NCBI GenBank assembly: GCA_041660405.1
Contig: JBAZWL010000023.1
Location: forward strand, 1 to 64,000
From: Taibaiella sp041660405
Lineage (GTDB): Bacteria; Bacteroidota; Bacteroidia; Chitinophagales; Chitinophagaceae
Length of the DNA: 64,000 nucleotides
Direction of reading: 5' to 3'
Part shown: positions 25,475 through 34,963 of the stretch, one piece after another
How the letters are laid out: each line of letters starts with the position of its first letter
Numbering within the stretch: position 1 is the stretch's first letter
Notes under the pieces: model-generated
Seen by the model: only the letters and a program-made list of their open reading frames with translations
Databases searched by the model: none
What the model was told of the DNA's origin: nothing
Program-made: the position numbers and the translations under genes

Positions 25475-26029
25475 TTATGATGAAGATGCTACCTTAAATT
25501 TATCATATATTACTTTAGGCAGGTTGAAATATTTAAGGGCTTCCTGCTCACACATGATGCCATCTTCGATAAATGATTGTGCAGCTTTTACTGTTGCTTT
25601 AATATCCCGGTCTCCATCCGATTCGCTACGTATTCTTCTATTTTGATCATCATTATATTCCATTGCTTCGCTATATTCCGGATGAAAATTTATTTTCCGA
25701 CCACATTTAAAACCGGCACAATATTGTCCGCTTTCCTGCTCCATCTGATGTCCATTACTTGCCATATTTTTGGAAGCATAGCTACGTTTACCTGGTCTGC
25801 AATTAGCCCGGTTATTAAAGCAAAATCCAGAAAATCTCCAGGGCGTGGCATAGCAATATAATTCCAGTCCATACTGAAAATTTGTTCCAGGAGCACTTCG
25901 TGATAATTTACTATGAGGTGCGAATGCTCCGGCGCTGATAAACTTAAGTGTATGGTCATAATATGTTGAATTACTGCTCGCGAATGCCAAAAATACTAAA
26001 AAACAGGAAGCGATTATATAACGGTTCAC
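25475..26029 (-). CDS. Secreted hypothetical protein with several Cys
   Basis: 184 residues with a GTG start and a plausible signal peptide (NRYIIASCFLVFLAFASS). The mature part has several Cys (ELYCYATPW, FSGFCFNNRANC, QYCAGFKCG, IMCEQEA) that may form disulphides, and ends in a helical segment EALKYFNLPKVIYDKFKV. I do not recognise it. No ATG is available upstream before an in-frame stop, so GTG is the likely start. Other frames here are also open for up to 95 codons, so this is a preferred, not certain, reading. Confidence 0.5.
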   Translation of the reverse strand: MNRYIIASCFLVFLAFASSNSTYYDHTLKFISAGAFAPHSKLSRSAPGTNFQYGLELYCYATPWRFSGFCFNNRANCRPGKRSYASKNMASNGHQMEQESGQYCAGFKCGRKINFHPEYSEAMEYNDDQNRRIRSESDGDRDIKATVKAAQSFIEDGIMCEQEALKYFNLPKVIYDKFKVASSS

Positions 26030-26104
26030 ATTCTGGCTAATACAATTAAAACACTTGCGGATATATTAAGTTGAATAAGGTAGTGTTTTAATTATAAGCT
26101 TCAG

Positions 26105-26150
26105 CAAAAAAAACTACAGGTCGTGTATAATTGTATATACGACTTGTAGT
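26105..26150 (-). terminator. Strong terminator of the T9SS adhesin gene
   Basis: A 17-bp stem with two G-U pairs: 26113-26129 against 26134-26150, loop ATTG. Read on the minus strand it is followed by a run of eight T (26113-26106). It lies about 50 nt after the adhesin stop at 26199. Confidence 0.85.
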
Positions 26151-26198
26151 ATTGAAAAAATTGAAACCTCTTTCTTATAACAGAGATTTTTTATGATC

Positions 26199-29100
26199 TT
26201 ATTTTATCAATTCCAGCTTTCTGGCAACAGTACCTTTATCAGTAAAAATCTGTATAGTGTACATACCAGAAGCCATAAGATTTAAGTCAAGTGTATGTTT
26301 GTCGGCAGTATCTGCTTTTGTTTCATATACCTGCTGGCCTAAGACGTTGTAAATGCTGATCTTTTCCATTTTTAAAGCACCCCTGTTTAATATAACAGCT
26401 GTTCCCCTTGCAGGATTAGGATATACTGTCATTTCATTTTTATCCACCTCCAATTGGTTGATGCCAAGTATATGGGCATTGCTCGAATCAACATTGAAAC
26501 CACAAGTACTGCTTAACCTTAGCACAACAATATAATCACCTGAAGTGGCATAGGTATGTGTGGGTGATTGCTGATAGCTGAGTGGTGTTCCGTCACCGAA
26601 GTCCCATTCAAAGCCGATTACATTTTGTGGATTCACCGCTGTAAACATGAAGGTATGGCTTCCGTTATTCGTCACATTTATGCCCTGTACCGTTGGCAAC
26701 TCGCCATTCATGGATATATTAATGGTGTCTGCTTTGATACATCCCAGGTTATTTGTTACGAAGACATTATAGCTTCCCGCAGCAGTAGCTACTATTTGTT
26801 GTGAAGTGGCACCGGTGTTCCAAAAATATTCAATACCCTGGTTGCCGGCGTTCAGCAAGAGTTGTACACCATTACATACAGTGGTATCATTACCAAGTTC
26901 TACTACAGGATTGTTTCTTAGGATTACATTTATAGTATCTGCATTTTTACAAGTGTATTGATTGGTAACCTGTACATGATAAGTGCCGCTTTCGTTTACA
27001 GCCCTTACCTGGTTTGTATTTCCATTATCCCAAAGATACTGCCCGGCATAGGGTTGAATACCTGCATCCAGTACTTCTTGCATTCCTGCATCTATGCATT
27101 TGTTTATGTCCTGTCCGAGGTTTACATCCGGAACAGGATGGATAGATGCTATTACAGGCTCTCGTACAGTTTCACAACCCGGTATTACATAATTGATCCT
27201 CACTGTTGCCTGTCCGCCGGAAGTAGTGCAATTGAATAAAGCACTTCCTCTGTTTCCTGCTCTTATTTCAACATCAATGTTAGAGCCTGTAAGCGTATTG
27301 ATAGCAGAAGCAGCATATTGGTGTGTAGCGCTTCCAACCGGAGCTATATAAAAAGAATAAGTCAGTCCGGCAGGTATGGTCAGGCTTAGGCCAGTCGATA
27401 TTTGTGTATAAGTGCTTGCCCCTGCTGATGGCACATTGGTAACACTGGATAATAATGTCCAACCTGTTGCAGAAGTATTGGCTCCGGGTACAGTTTGATA
27501 GTTATTAGGCCGGTAATAAATATCCCAGGCAGTAAGTGTACCAACTGCATTATTACATTTAATAGCAAAGCCGGCAACATCAATTTCATTGATCGCTCTT
27601 ACCAGGAACATATGATGGTAGACTCCGGTAGTAGTTCCGCTGGCCAATGGAACTGCAACGGTATCCGGCCCGCCACCCGCTCCACCGGTTCCTGCTGCTA
27701 CATAAAAGGTATCTGTTGTGCCGAGGAATGGCGTGCTAAACGGACTACCAAAACCAACGGGTAAACCTCCGACCGGATCATTAAACCATCGCAACTGACT
27801 GTTTACACTGGCTGTTGCTTCAAGCACTACATGACCAGGCCCGCAGTTAAAACTGTCTTTAGTTTGAAAGATCATAGGATTTACAACCAATACATGTTTA
27901 ACCGGACTCTCGCAGAAACCAACATCTCTTTTAATACGGGCTCTGTAATAATGATCGGCTGAAATAACAGGAGTGGTATAGGTTACACCTGTAGCACCCG
28001 TAATATCATTATAGGTACTACCATTTGCTGACTCCTGCCATTGAATAGATCCCGGTGCATAACCGGTGCCGGGAACCAGAGATAATTTGGTAGAGTCACT
28101 AACGCATACGGTGTCCGGCAATCCGGTAATGGTTACAGAATCGGGTTGTACCCATATACTTACGGTATCTGCAAAAGTACAGCCGGTAGTTACAGCAGGA
28201 TTTCCTGCCATCATATAAAAAGTCTTTTGACCGGCTACAGTAGACCTTAGGTACACATTTTGTGCACTTCCTCCTATATAAGATGTGGTTGCTGCAGCAT
28301 TGGTATAAAGATCTGTAACAGGCGACCAGGTATAGTTAGGATAGGGAGGAGTAGGAGTACTTAAACTGATCTGCGCTATTTCATTACTGCATATTACAGA
28401 TGGGTTAGTTGTTGTTATAGCGGGACTCGCATTTACAGTTGCTACAACTGGTTGCCGGGTTCCTTCGCAGCCAACGGTATAATTCAATTTTACGGTAGGC
28501 ATACCGCCGGAAGTAGTACAAGTAAATAAAGAGCCACCTCTGTTTCCTGCAATAAGTTCTGCATTGATATTAGAAGCAGTGGTAGTACCTATTGCAGGCG
28601 TAGAATATTGATGGGTAGTACTGGCACTCGGGGCTATGTAAAATGAGTACGTAGCACCTGCCGGTATGGCTACACCAAGCCCTGTTGCAATTACAGTATA
28701 AGCAGTAGCCCCTGCAGAAGGTACATTGGTGACTGAGGAAAGCGGCAGCCAGCCTGTAGCAGAAGTGTTGGCACCAGGTACGGTCTGGTAGTTATCAGGT
28801 CGGTAATAAATATCCCATGCCGTCATGGCACCTACAGTATTGTTGCATTTAATACTGATAGCATTTACTGTAAGGCTGTTCTGCGCTTCTACCAGGAACA
28901 TGTGGTGATACACTCCGGTGGTATTACCAGTTGCTAATGCAATAGCAATGGAATCGGGTGAACTGCCGGAGGTTCCCGCCGCATAAAATGTTGTGGTGGA
29001 CGGGATGTAGGGTGTAGTAAATGGACTTCCGGTAAATAATGGTGCTCCACCCAGAGGAGCCGAATACCAATTAATACTAGTTCCGGTCGGAGCAGTCGCA

Positions 29101-30101
29101 CTGAGTTGTACTACTCCGGACCCGCAGCGGGAGCCGTTTGTAGTTCCGGTAAGCGATGGATTATTTACAGTTACCAATGGAGAATTTGATGATGTCCACA
29201 CTGTAGATGTCCCATCACAAATCACTCTTAACCTGAAATACCTGGAAGAGTTGACTCCTGTAGCGGTAATAGATGGATTGGTAACAGGCGTGCCGATGGC
29301 TGTCCATGGAGCCGATCCTGTTGGTGACCATTCCCATTGATAAGTAAGGCCAATTACGGCAGGCATCGTTGCTGTAGTACTCAACGCCACACTGCCGGTA
29401 TTGCAAATATTAGTAGTAGATACTACAGCAGGTGAAGCCGCAGGATAAGTACCGGTGCTGCAAGCCGCAGTAGCACCAGATATAAAGGTTAGTGAACCTA
29501 CAAATCCACGTGGTGTAATAGTTGGTGCAGTCGCTTCGGCTGTAGTAGAATAACTAATATTAGTACCTGTAATAATATTGCAACCACCACCGGAAAAAGT
29601 AGTAGTGGGAAGATTAGCTGCCGGAATGGTCATGTACCGTTGTGATCCACCTGTTGCAGCTGTTATAAAACCGCCTACTGCTATCGCATATGTAGTATTG
29701 GCCGGTACTGTAAGTGTAGCTCCCGTGATTACCGGTTCCAAAACGTTGTTGGAACCTGAGCCTATGGCTGAAGTAACATTATTTGTGGCCGATAATACCC
29801 ATCCATTAGCTGCTGAAACTATACCGGGAGGACCCGAAACGGGGGTGGTCCTGTACCACAATTTCCAGGTGCTGGGACTGGTGTTGGCTGCTACACTGCT
29901 GGCTCCAATGATAATAACTGGAAATGCATTTGTGTTTTGAAAATTAAAAGTAACGAGACCTGTTCCGTTGTTTGCCGAGTATGTGGGCTGAGTGGATATT
30001 GTTGTTTGCCCATTCACCCTTTGAACAATAACAAAAGAAGCAAATAATAACATGCAAAAAAGTAAATGCTGCATACTGAAAATGGTGTAAGATTTGTTCA
30101 T
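26199..30101 (-). CDS. Large T9SS-exported adhesin with duplicated domain, PKD domain and sorting tail
   Basis: 1300 residues with a signal peptide (cleavage after VNGQ, residue 32). Many Ig-like repeats (VSTTNICNTGSV, YQWEWSPTGS, SPLVTVNNP) surround two copies of a ~170-residue unit at about residues 384-554 and 812-985, both containing TTGVYHHMFLV, AWDIYYRP and NYQTVPGANTSATGW. A PKD domain (FEWDFGDGTPLSY, about 1167) and a type A T9SS C-terminal sorting domain (VYPNPARGTAVI to VARKLELIK, about 1225-1300) follow. The tail directs export through the T9SS and anchoring at, or release from, the cell surface. Exact binding target unknown. Confidence 0.9.
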   Translation of the reverse strand: MNKSYTIFSMQHLLFCMLLFASFVIVQRVNGQTTISTQPTYSANNGTGLVTFNFQNTNAFPVIIIGASSVAANTSPSTWKLWYRTTPVSGPPGIVSAANGWVLSATNNVTSAIGSGSNNVLEPVITGATLTVPANTTYAIAVGGFITAATGGSQRYMTIPAANLPTTTFSGGGCNIITGTNISYSTTAEATAPTITPRGFVGSLTFISGATAACSTGTYPAASPAVVSTTNICNTGSVALSTTATMPAVIGLTYQWEWSPTGSAPWTAIGTPVTNPSITATGVNSSRYFRLRVICDGTSTVWTSSNSPLVTVNNPSLTGTTNGSRCGSGVVQLSATAPTGTSINWYSAPLGGAPLFTGSPFTTPYIPSTTTFYAAGTSGSSPDSIAIALATGNTTGVYHHMFLVEAQNSLTVNAISIKCNNTVGAMTAWDIYYRPDNYQTVPGANTSATGWLPLSSVTNVPSAGATAYTVIATGLGVAIPAGATYSFYIAPSASTTHQYSTPAIGTTTASNINAELIAGNRGGSLFTCTTSGGMPTVKLNYTVGCEGTRQPVVATVNASPAITTTNPSVICSNEIAQISLSTPTPPYPNYTWSPVTDLYTNAAATTSYIGGSAQNVYLRSTVAGQKTFYMMAGNPAVTTGCTFADTVSIWVQPDSVTITGLPDTVCVSDSTKLSLVPGTGYAPGSIQWQESANGSTYNDITGATGVTYTTPVISADHYYRARIKRDVGFCESPVKHVLVVNPMIFQTKDSFNCGPGHVVLEATASVNSQLRWFNDPVGGLPVGFGSPFSTPFLGTTDTFYVAAGTGGAGGGPDTVAVPLASGTTTGVYHHMFLVRAINEIDVAGFAIKCNNAVGTLTAWDIYYRPNNYQTVPGANTSATGWTLLSSVTNVPSAGASTYTQISTGLSLTIPAGLTYSFYIAPVGSATHQYAASAINTLTGSNIDVEIRAGNRGSALFNCTTSGGQATVRINYVIPGCETVREPVIASIHPVPDVNLGQDINKCIDAGMQEVLDAGIQPYAGQYLWDNGNTNQVRAVNESGTYHVQVTNQYTCKNADTINVILRNNPVVELGNDTTVCNGVQLLLNAGNQGIEYFWNTGATSQQIVATAAGSYNVFVTNNLGCIKADTINISMNGELPTVQGINVTNNGSHTFMFTAVNPQNVIGFEWDFGDGTPLSYQQSPTHTYATSGDYIVVLRLSSTCGFNVDSSNAHILGINQLEVDKNEMTVYPNPARGTAVILNRGALKMEKISIYNVLGQQVYETKADTADKHTLDLNLMASGMYTIQIFTDKGTVARKLELIK
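27145..27665. repeat. Intragenic duplication, copy 2
   Basis: Nucleotide and protein similarity to 28438-28950 within the same adhesin gene (shared AWDIYYRP, NYQTVPGANTSATGW, SSVTNVPSAGA, TYSFYIAP, THQY, AGNRG, FTCTTSGG-type segments). Boundaries are approximate. Confidence 0.75.
28438..28950. repeat. Intragenic duplication, copy 1
   Basis: Partner of 27145-27665. The two copies are about 1.3 kb apart in direct orientation. Their DNA has diverged at many third positions, so the duplication is not very recent. Confidence 0.75.
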
Positions 30102-30641
30102 GCTATTCTGATGTTTAGTTAGCGCTTACTCTGAACAGGTTTTCAGCTTTCCCCTTATTTATTAATGCGGACAGTATTTAGCAAGGAATTGGTTGGCTAT
30201 ATTATAAATTATCTGTATCATTTAAATGTGGATAATCAGCATGGTATATTTATATGAGTTATTATGCGATTTATATGAGCAGGCGATATGTGAATAAGAT
30301 GTTATTTGATAAGATGTTATCAAGTTGGAGATCACGTTTATGAATATTTATTGCAGAATTTGAATATTAATGAATAATGCATGTGTTTTCGGTCTCGACT
30401 TTTGCTAATATATTATTATAATAAAAACGCACTGTAATTTGAAATGCTATGCTTTGTGTAAATCAGTGTTATCCCCGATAGATTAGTATTGAACTTCATT
30501 CTAACTTCGCATCGCATAAGAAGTTTGACGGAGTGGTTTCCGTGCCGGTGGTTCCTATCTAATGGATCACCGGTTTATTAACTAATTGTTTGTAGTAAAA
30601 ACATTACAGAACAGAAAACGACCGAGTTTTTAGTTTTGTAG
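30102..30641. other. 540-nt gene-free region with a perfect palindrome and a hairpin
   Basis: Very AT-rich. It holds the perfect inverted repeat TTGATAA-GATG-TTATCAA (30306-30323), a direct repeat AAGATGTTAT just before and within it (30297-30306, 30311-30320), and a hairpin CCGGTG (30545-30550) / CACCGG (30568-30573) followed by TTTATT, which could be the end of a small RNA or a terminator. No coding frame is convincing. Confidence 0.4.
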
Positions 30642-30911
30642 ATGATTTTGCATGATAAAATAGCACTGCAATTAGTTTGCATGTGGATGCATAGACCACC
30701 TGGCTGTCAGGAATCATTTGGTTACCTGATTTCTTCATTTATTAAAAACAATCCCTTCATTGAAACTATAGAAGAGCTGGAAGAAGTATTGATTACTTCA
30801 AAAAGAATCGCTGGTAAAATAGTTGTTCAATATCCATCAGATAAATACTTAAATCTTTCCCACAAAACATTCTCCTCCGCGCTGGACAATTTTATTAATT
30901 GCTTAAATTAA
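30642..30911 (+). CDS. Small hypothetical protein, 89 aa
   Basis: ATG-initiated frame of 89 residues. The product is mixed helix/strand, with ETIEELEEVLITSKRIAGKIVVQYPSD in the middle, and has no signal or membrane segment. I recognise no family. It stands alone, about 200 nt before the DUF1800 gene, in an otherwise gene-poor area. Amino-acid composition is protein-like, but Met/Trp/Cys near the start (LVCMWMHRPPGC) is unusual, so confidence is moderate at best. Confidence 0.4.
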   Translation: MILHDKIALQLVCMWMHRPPGCQESFGYLISSFIKNNPFIETIEELEEVLITSKRIAGKIVVQYPSDKYLNLSHKTFSSALDNFINCLN

Positions 30912-31110
30912 TGTTGGTCAAAAGCTGCTATAACACACCTTTCCTATATATGATGGTGCACCACGCAGTAGTACGATTTCCATGATTGGTGTTATGAAAA
31001 ATGGATAACAAAGACATCATATAGATTTAACTTTTCAAAGCTTAAACCTATTCGTAAATTTAGAATCTTATCTTTCTTTCTAAGCGTGTATACAATAGGC
31101 TAAACCAATA

Positions 31111-32595
31111 ATGGAAGTTACCAGGCAAATAAAAAATCAACATTTACTTTGGCGTGCAGGTTTCGGGATCACGGTAAGTGATCTTTCTGTGATTGATAGC
31201 ATCAATCCGGCAAAGCTTTATAAAAAGATAGAGAAAGAATCGGCTTCAGAACTTATCATGCTGGACACAGCTAGTGCTACAGTTAAGAATGCATTGCTTC
31301 TCAAGGCAGATCCGTTGGAAATGCAGATGAATCCTGAGGAGCAAAAGAGATTCAATACGGAACAACGGCGCATTATTAATAAACAAAGTAATGAAGATAT
31401 TAAACATCTTACCCTTGCCTGGTTAAATCAGATGGTCGGTAACGGTGCCCGTTTAAGGGAAAAACTGGCATTGTTCTGGCATGGGCATTTTGCATGCAGA
31501 GTGAACAATAGCCTTTATCAGCAACAGTTATTACATATCATACGCCAAAATGCTTTAGGCAATTTTGGAACGCTGTTACGCAGTGTGAGCAAAAGCGCCG
31601 CGATGTTATCTTTCCTAAATAATCAGCAGAACAAAAAGAAAAGACCAAATGAAAACTTTGCCCGTGAGGTTATGGAACTGTTCACAATGGGTAGGGGCAA
31701 TTATACAGAAACAGATGTAAAGGAAGCTGCGCGCGCCTTTACAGGATGGCAATATGAAAAAGATGGCAGTTTTGTTTTTCGGGAAAAAGTACATGACGAC
31801 GGAAGTAAGACGGTGTTAGGGACAAGTGGAAATTTATCTGGTGATGATGTTTTAGATATTATTCTGAAGCAAAAGCAAACGGCGATTTACATCACTCAGA
31901 AAATTTACCGCCATTTTGTAAATGAAGAAATAGATACACAACATATCATCTGGCTATCAGATCGGTTTTACAATAGCAATTATGACATTGGAAAACTGAT
32001 GCATGATATTTTTACCAGCGATTGGTTTTATGAAGAAAAGAATATCGGTACGCACATTAAATCTCCTGTAGAATACCTTACAGGCGTCCGCTGCATTCTT
32101 CCCATGACCTTGCAAAATGAAGAGGTACAAATACTGCTGCAAAGAATATTGGGCCAGTGGTTGTTTAATCCGCCTAATGTAGCAGGCTGGCCTGGTGGCA
32201 CAGCCTGGATAGATAGTTCCAGCCTTATGCTGCGGCTACGTGTGCCCGGATTAATTAAGAATGATGAAACTATAAACCTTAAGCCCAAAGGTGATGATGA
32301 TGTACAGATGGGAAGTAAAGAAATGTTCAATACCAATGGCGGTGGGAAAAAGAAAAAAGCGGGTTCAGGTTATCAGATCCTGGCACAGATCAACTGGGAT
32401 GTATACCGCAAGGCATTAGGAAAGATGACTGTCGAAGAAACCTATCGTAAACTGGAAAGCATATTACTCCAGGTGCCTGTAGCGGCGTCCAATAAAGATG
32501 CAGTCAACGCTATGGCTAAAAACACAACTCAGGAAGAATACTTGCAAACGCTTACTATAGCGCTTATGAGTATTCCTGAATACCAGTTGAGTTAA
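31111..32595 (+). CDS. DUF1800 family protein
   Basis: 494 residues. HLLWRAGFGITVSDL at the start and ENFAREVMELFTMGRGNYTETDVKEAARAFTGW in the middle are the DUF1800 signature; FWHGHFACRVN and FLNNQQNKKKRPNENFAREV also fit. No signal peptide is evident. DUF1800 proteins are of unknown function and are almost always encoded next to a DUF1501 protein, as here (20 nt apart). In Bacteroidota and Planctomycetes the pair is linked to surface or polysaccharide-related processes by context only. Confidence 0.9.
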   Translation: MEVTRQIKNQHLLWRAGFGITVSDLSVIDSINPAKLYKKIEKESASELIMLDTASATVKNALLLKADPLEMQMNPEEQKRFNTEQRRIINKQSNEDIKHLTLAWLNQMVGNGARLREKLALFWHGHFACRVNNSLYQQQLLHIIRQNALGNFGTLLRSVSKSAAMLSFLNNQQNKKKRPNENFAREVMELFTMGRGNYTETDVKEAARAFTGWQYEKDGSFVFREKVHDDGSKTVLGTSGNLSGDDVLDIILKQKQTAIYITQKIYRHFVNEEIDTQHIIWLSDRFYNSNYDIGKLMHDIFTSDWFYEEKNIGTHIKSPVEYLTGVRCILPMTLQNEEVQILLQRILGQWLFNPPNVAGWPGGTAWIDSSSLMLRLRVPGLIKNDETINLKPKGDDDVQMGSKEMFNTNGGGKKKKAGSGYQILAQINWDVYRKALGKMTVEETYRKLESILLQVPVAASNKDAVNAMAKNTTQEEYLQTLTIALMSIPEYQLS

Positions 32596-32614
32596 TCATT
32601 ATTAAAAGAAGGAG

Positions 32615-33829
32615 ATGTATATCAAACGAAGAACATTCCTCAAGTTAGGGTCAATGGCAACGGCTTCGCTTTTTGTGCCCCGATTGCTACAGGCTATGGG
32701 GACATCACAAAATGTAGTTCCACGAGGAAATAAAGTATTGGTGGTATTACAATTAACTGGCGGCAATGATGGCTTGAACACCGTTATTCCTGTTCGCAAT
32801 GATATTTATTATAAGTCGCGCCCATCGCTGGCTTTAAGCAAAGAAAAAGCATTGTTACTTACGGATGATGTCGCTATTCACCCCGAGTTACCCTTTTTTC
32901 GTTCCCTGTATGATGAAGGAAATCTTTCCATATTGAACAGTGTAGGCTATCCGGAACCCGATAGAAGCCACTTCCGGAGTATGGACATTTGGCAGAGTGC
33001 CAGTGAAAGTAATGAGGTATGGCAAACAGGCTGGCTCGGAAGATACCTGGATGCACAATGCCATTCTTGCGATCTGCCTACTCAGGCTATTGAGATTGAT
33101 GATACCCTAAGCCTGGCACTAAAAGGTGATGTGCAAAAAGCAATTGCTTTGCAGAATCCGAAACAACTTTTTAATAACAGCAATAAAGATTATCTGCGAA
33201 AATTGTCTTCGACACATCAATATGATCAACATCAGCTAGAGCATGAAAGGCCCGTTGATTATTTATACAAAACGATGGCAGGAACTTTAAGCAGCGCAGA
33301 CTATATTTTTGAAAAAAGCAAGGCTAAGGCAACAACCGCAACTTATCCGGCAACACAGTTAGGTAAAAGCCTTAAAACAATTGCTTCCCTTATTCTATCA
33401 GATATTAATACCCAGGTCTATTATGTAAGTGTTGGCAGCTTTGATACGCATGTAAACCAGGCCGGACAACAAGGTAAGTTGTTTAAACAGATCAATGATG
33501 CTACTGCTGCATTTACACAGGACCTGAAAGATAACAACAGGTTTGAAGATGTATTGCTGTTTACTTTCAGTGAATTTGGACGTAGGGTAGCTCAGAATGC
33601 CAGTAACGGTACAGACCATGGCACAGCAAACAATATGTTCTTTATCGGTGGTGGCTTAAAAGAAAAAGGTGTGCTCAACGTACTCCCTGATCTTGAAGAT
33701 CTTCAGGATGGTGATCTTAAGTACAAGGTAGATTTTAAAAGTGTGTATGCAACAGTTTTAAAGCATTGGCTCGGAGCTGATGACCGTACTATCCTGGGAA
33801 GAAAAGAAGAGTATCTTAACTTTGTCTGA
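32615..33829 (+). CDS. DUF1501 family protein with Tat-type signal
   Basis: 404 residues. The N-terminus YIKRRTFLKLGSMATASLFVP has the twin-arginine pattern, so export in folded form is likely. VLVVLQLTGGNDGLNTVIP, SHFRSMDIWQSA, and FTFSEFGRRVAQNASNGTDHGTANNMFFIGG are the DUF1501 motifs; the fold belongs to the alkaline phosphatase/sulfatase superfamily and the Asp/His residues at these motifs could bind metal. Substrate unknown. Co-transcribed with the DUF1800 gene; convergent with the regulator at 33886. Confidence 0.9.
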   Translation: MYIKRRTFLKLGSMATASLFVPRLLQAMGTSQNVVPRGNKVLVVLQLTGGNDGLNTVIPVRNDIYYKSRPSLALSKEKALLLTDDVAIHPELPFFRSLYDEGNLSILNSVGYPEPDRSHFRSMDIWQSASESNEVWQTGWLGRYLDAQCHSCDLPTQAIEIDDTLSLALKGDVQKAIALQNPKQLFNNSNKDYLRKLSSTHQYDQHQLEHERPVDYLYKTMAGTLSSADYIFEKSKAKATTATYPATQLGKSLKTIASLILSDINTQVYYVSVGSFDTHVNQAGQQGKLFKQINDATAAFTQDLKDNNRFEDVLLFTFSEFGRRVAQNASNGTDHGTANNMFFIGGGLKEKGVLNVLPDLEDLQDGDLKYKVDFKSVYATVLKHWLGADDRTILGRKEEYLNFV

Positions 33830-33843
33830 TATTGTTTTTGTAA

Positions 33844-33876
33844 AACTGCCCAAAGCTCTAAACCTTTTGGACAGTT
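33844..33876. terminator. Imperfect inverted repeat between convergent genes
   Basis: AACTGCCCAAAG (33844-33855) and CTTTTGGACAGTT (33864-33876) are complementary apart from one mismatch and one bulge. It lies in the 56-nt gap between the DUF1501 gene and the convergent regulator gene and resembles the repeat at 8558-8590. Probable bidirectional terminator. Confidence 0.45.
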
Positions 33877-33885
33877 GCTAATAAT

Positions 33886-34944
33886 TTAATTAGCCAGGTT
33901 CTGAAGTTTTTTTGAGTCCTTTATTACAATATCGCCCTGGCTTATAATATCAATCAATCCCTCATCTTTAAAGTCGCTAAGCACGCGGACCAATGATTCT
34001 TTTGCAGCGCCTGCAATATTGGCCAGGCTCCCACGACTGATATTGATCGTGAATTTTTCTTCTTCTCCACGGTATTTCTTGTCAATGGCGATCAAAGCAT
34101 CCGCAACTTTTTTACGTAACGAATTGTAGGCCATGCTTAGTAATTGCTGCTCTTTTTCTGTAATGTCATTAGCTAAAAGACAGACGAACTTACGAACTAC
34201 CTCTACATTACTGCTCATGAGTTTGTCAAAATCTTCCCGCGGAATAATGGCAACTTCAGTATCTTCCAGTGCTTCGGCAGTTTCTTTATAAGTAGTATTT
34301 TCCAGCATGGCAATATATCCAAAGAAGTCACCTTCTTTATACAATTTTGTTACCAGCTCCTTGCCGTCATCGTTTGTTTTATAAGTTTTTACTTTTCCTT
34401 TCTGGATAAAGTACATTTTATACGGCGTTTTTTCTTCCGCATAAATGACCTGCTTTTTCTTAAATTTTCTGATCTCTCTTTCCTCGGCAAGTGCTTTTAG
34501 CGGATCTTTTCCGCCTATTGTTACTATAAGTTTATTTATCCCTTCAAGCCCTGATGCCAGTTCTTGTTTTATTGATTCCAGTTTTCGTAACCGCGTTTCA
34601 ATAGCGGTAAGTAATTCTGTTTCTGTAAATGGCTTGGTTATATAATCATCAGCGCCCAGCTGCATGCCTTTTCTTATTTCATCCCGTTCTGTTTTAGCAG
34701 TAATAAAGATGAAGGGGATATTCTGTGTTTCGGGCTTTTTCTGAAGCATATGAATCACTCCGTATCCATCCAGAACAGGCATCATAATATCACAAACAAT
34801 AAGGTCGGGCTTATGTTCTATGGCAATTGCCACACCCTCTTTCCCATCCTTTGCAGTAAGTACCTTGTAATCTGAAAGTTCCAGTATCTCTGCCATATTC
34901 TCCCGGATCACAGTGTTGTCTTCAATTAGTAAAATGGTTCTCAT
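33886..34944 (-). CDS. Response regulator fused to Crp/Fnr-type transcription factor
   Basis: 352 residues from the ATG at 34944. Residues 1-120 are a receiver domain (LLIEDN, phospho-acceptor in DLIVCDIMMPVLDG, and conserved Lys in YITKPF). Residues ~160-270 are a cyclic-nucleotide-type sensor barrel (YFIQKGKVKTY, EGDFFGYIAML), and the C-terminal HTH_Crp helix is RGSLANIAGAAKESLVRVLSDF. So phosphorylation is expected to control a Crp/Fnr-type DNA-binding module. It is the last gene of the FIST operon downstream of the usher. Fnr-like sites upstream of both pilin genes make it their candidate regulator. Confidence 0.88.
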   Translation of the reverse strand: MRTILLIEDNTVIRENMAEILELSDYKVLTAKDGKEGVAIAIEHKPDLIVCDIMMPVLDGYGVIHMLQKKPETQNIPFIFITAKTERDEIRKGMQLGADDYITKPFTETELLTAIETRLRKLESIKQELASGLEGINKLIVTIGGKDPLKALAEEREIRKFKKKQVIYAEEKTPYKMYFIQKGKVKTYKTNDDGKELVTKLYKEGDFFGYIAMLENTTYKETAEALEDTEVAIIPREDFDKLMSSNVEVVRKFVCLLANDITEKEQQLLSMAYNSLRKKVADALIAIDKKYRGEEEKFTINISRGSLANIAGAAKESLVRVLSDFKDEGLIDIISQGDIVIKDSKKLQNLAN

Positions 34945-34963
34945 AGTTTGGTTATTCGTTGGT

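Noticed and set aside
25690..25959. 89-codon minus-strand frame in another phase
   Set aside because: It overlaps the 184-codon frame that has a signal peptide and closer stop-to-start layout; both cannot be real. I kept the longer one with reduced confidence.
27145..28950. Regular repeats suggesting a CRISPR or satellite array
   Set aside because: They are long, diverged repeats inside a continuous coding frame (duplicated protein unit), without short identical repeats and unique spacers.
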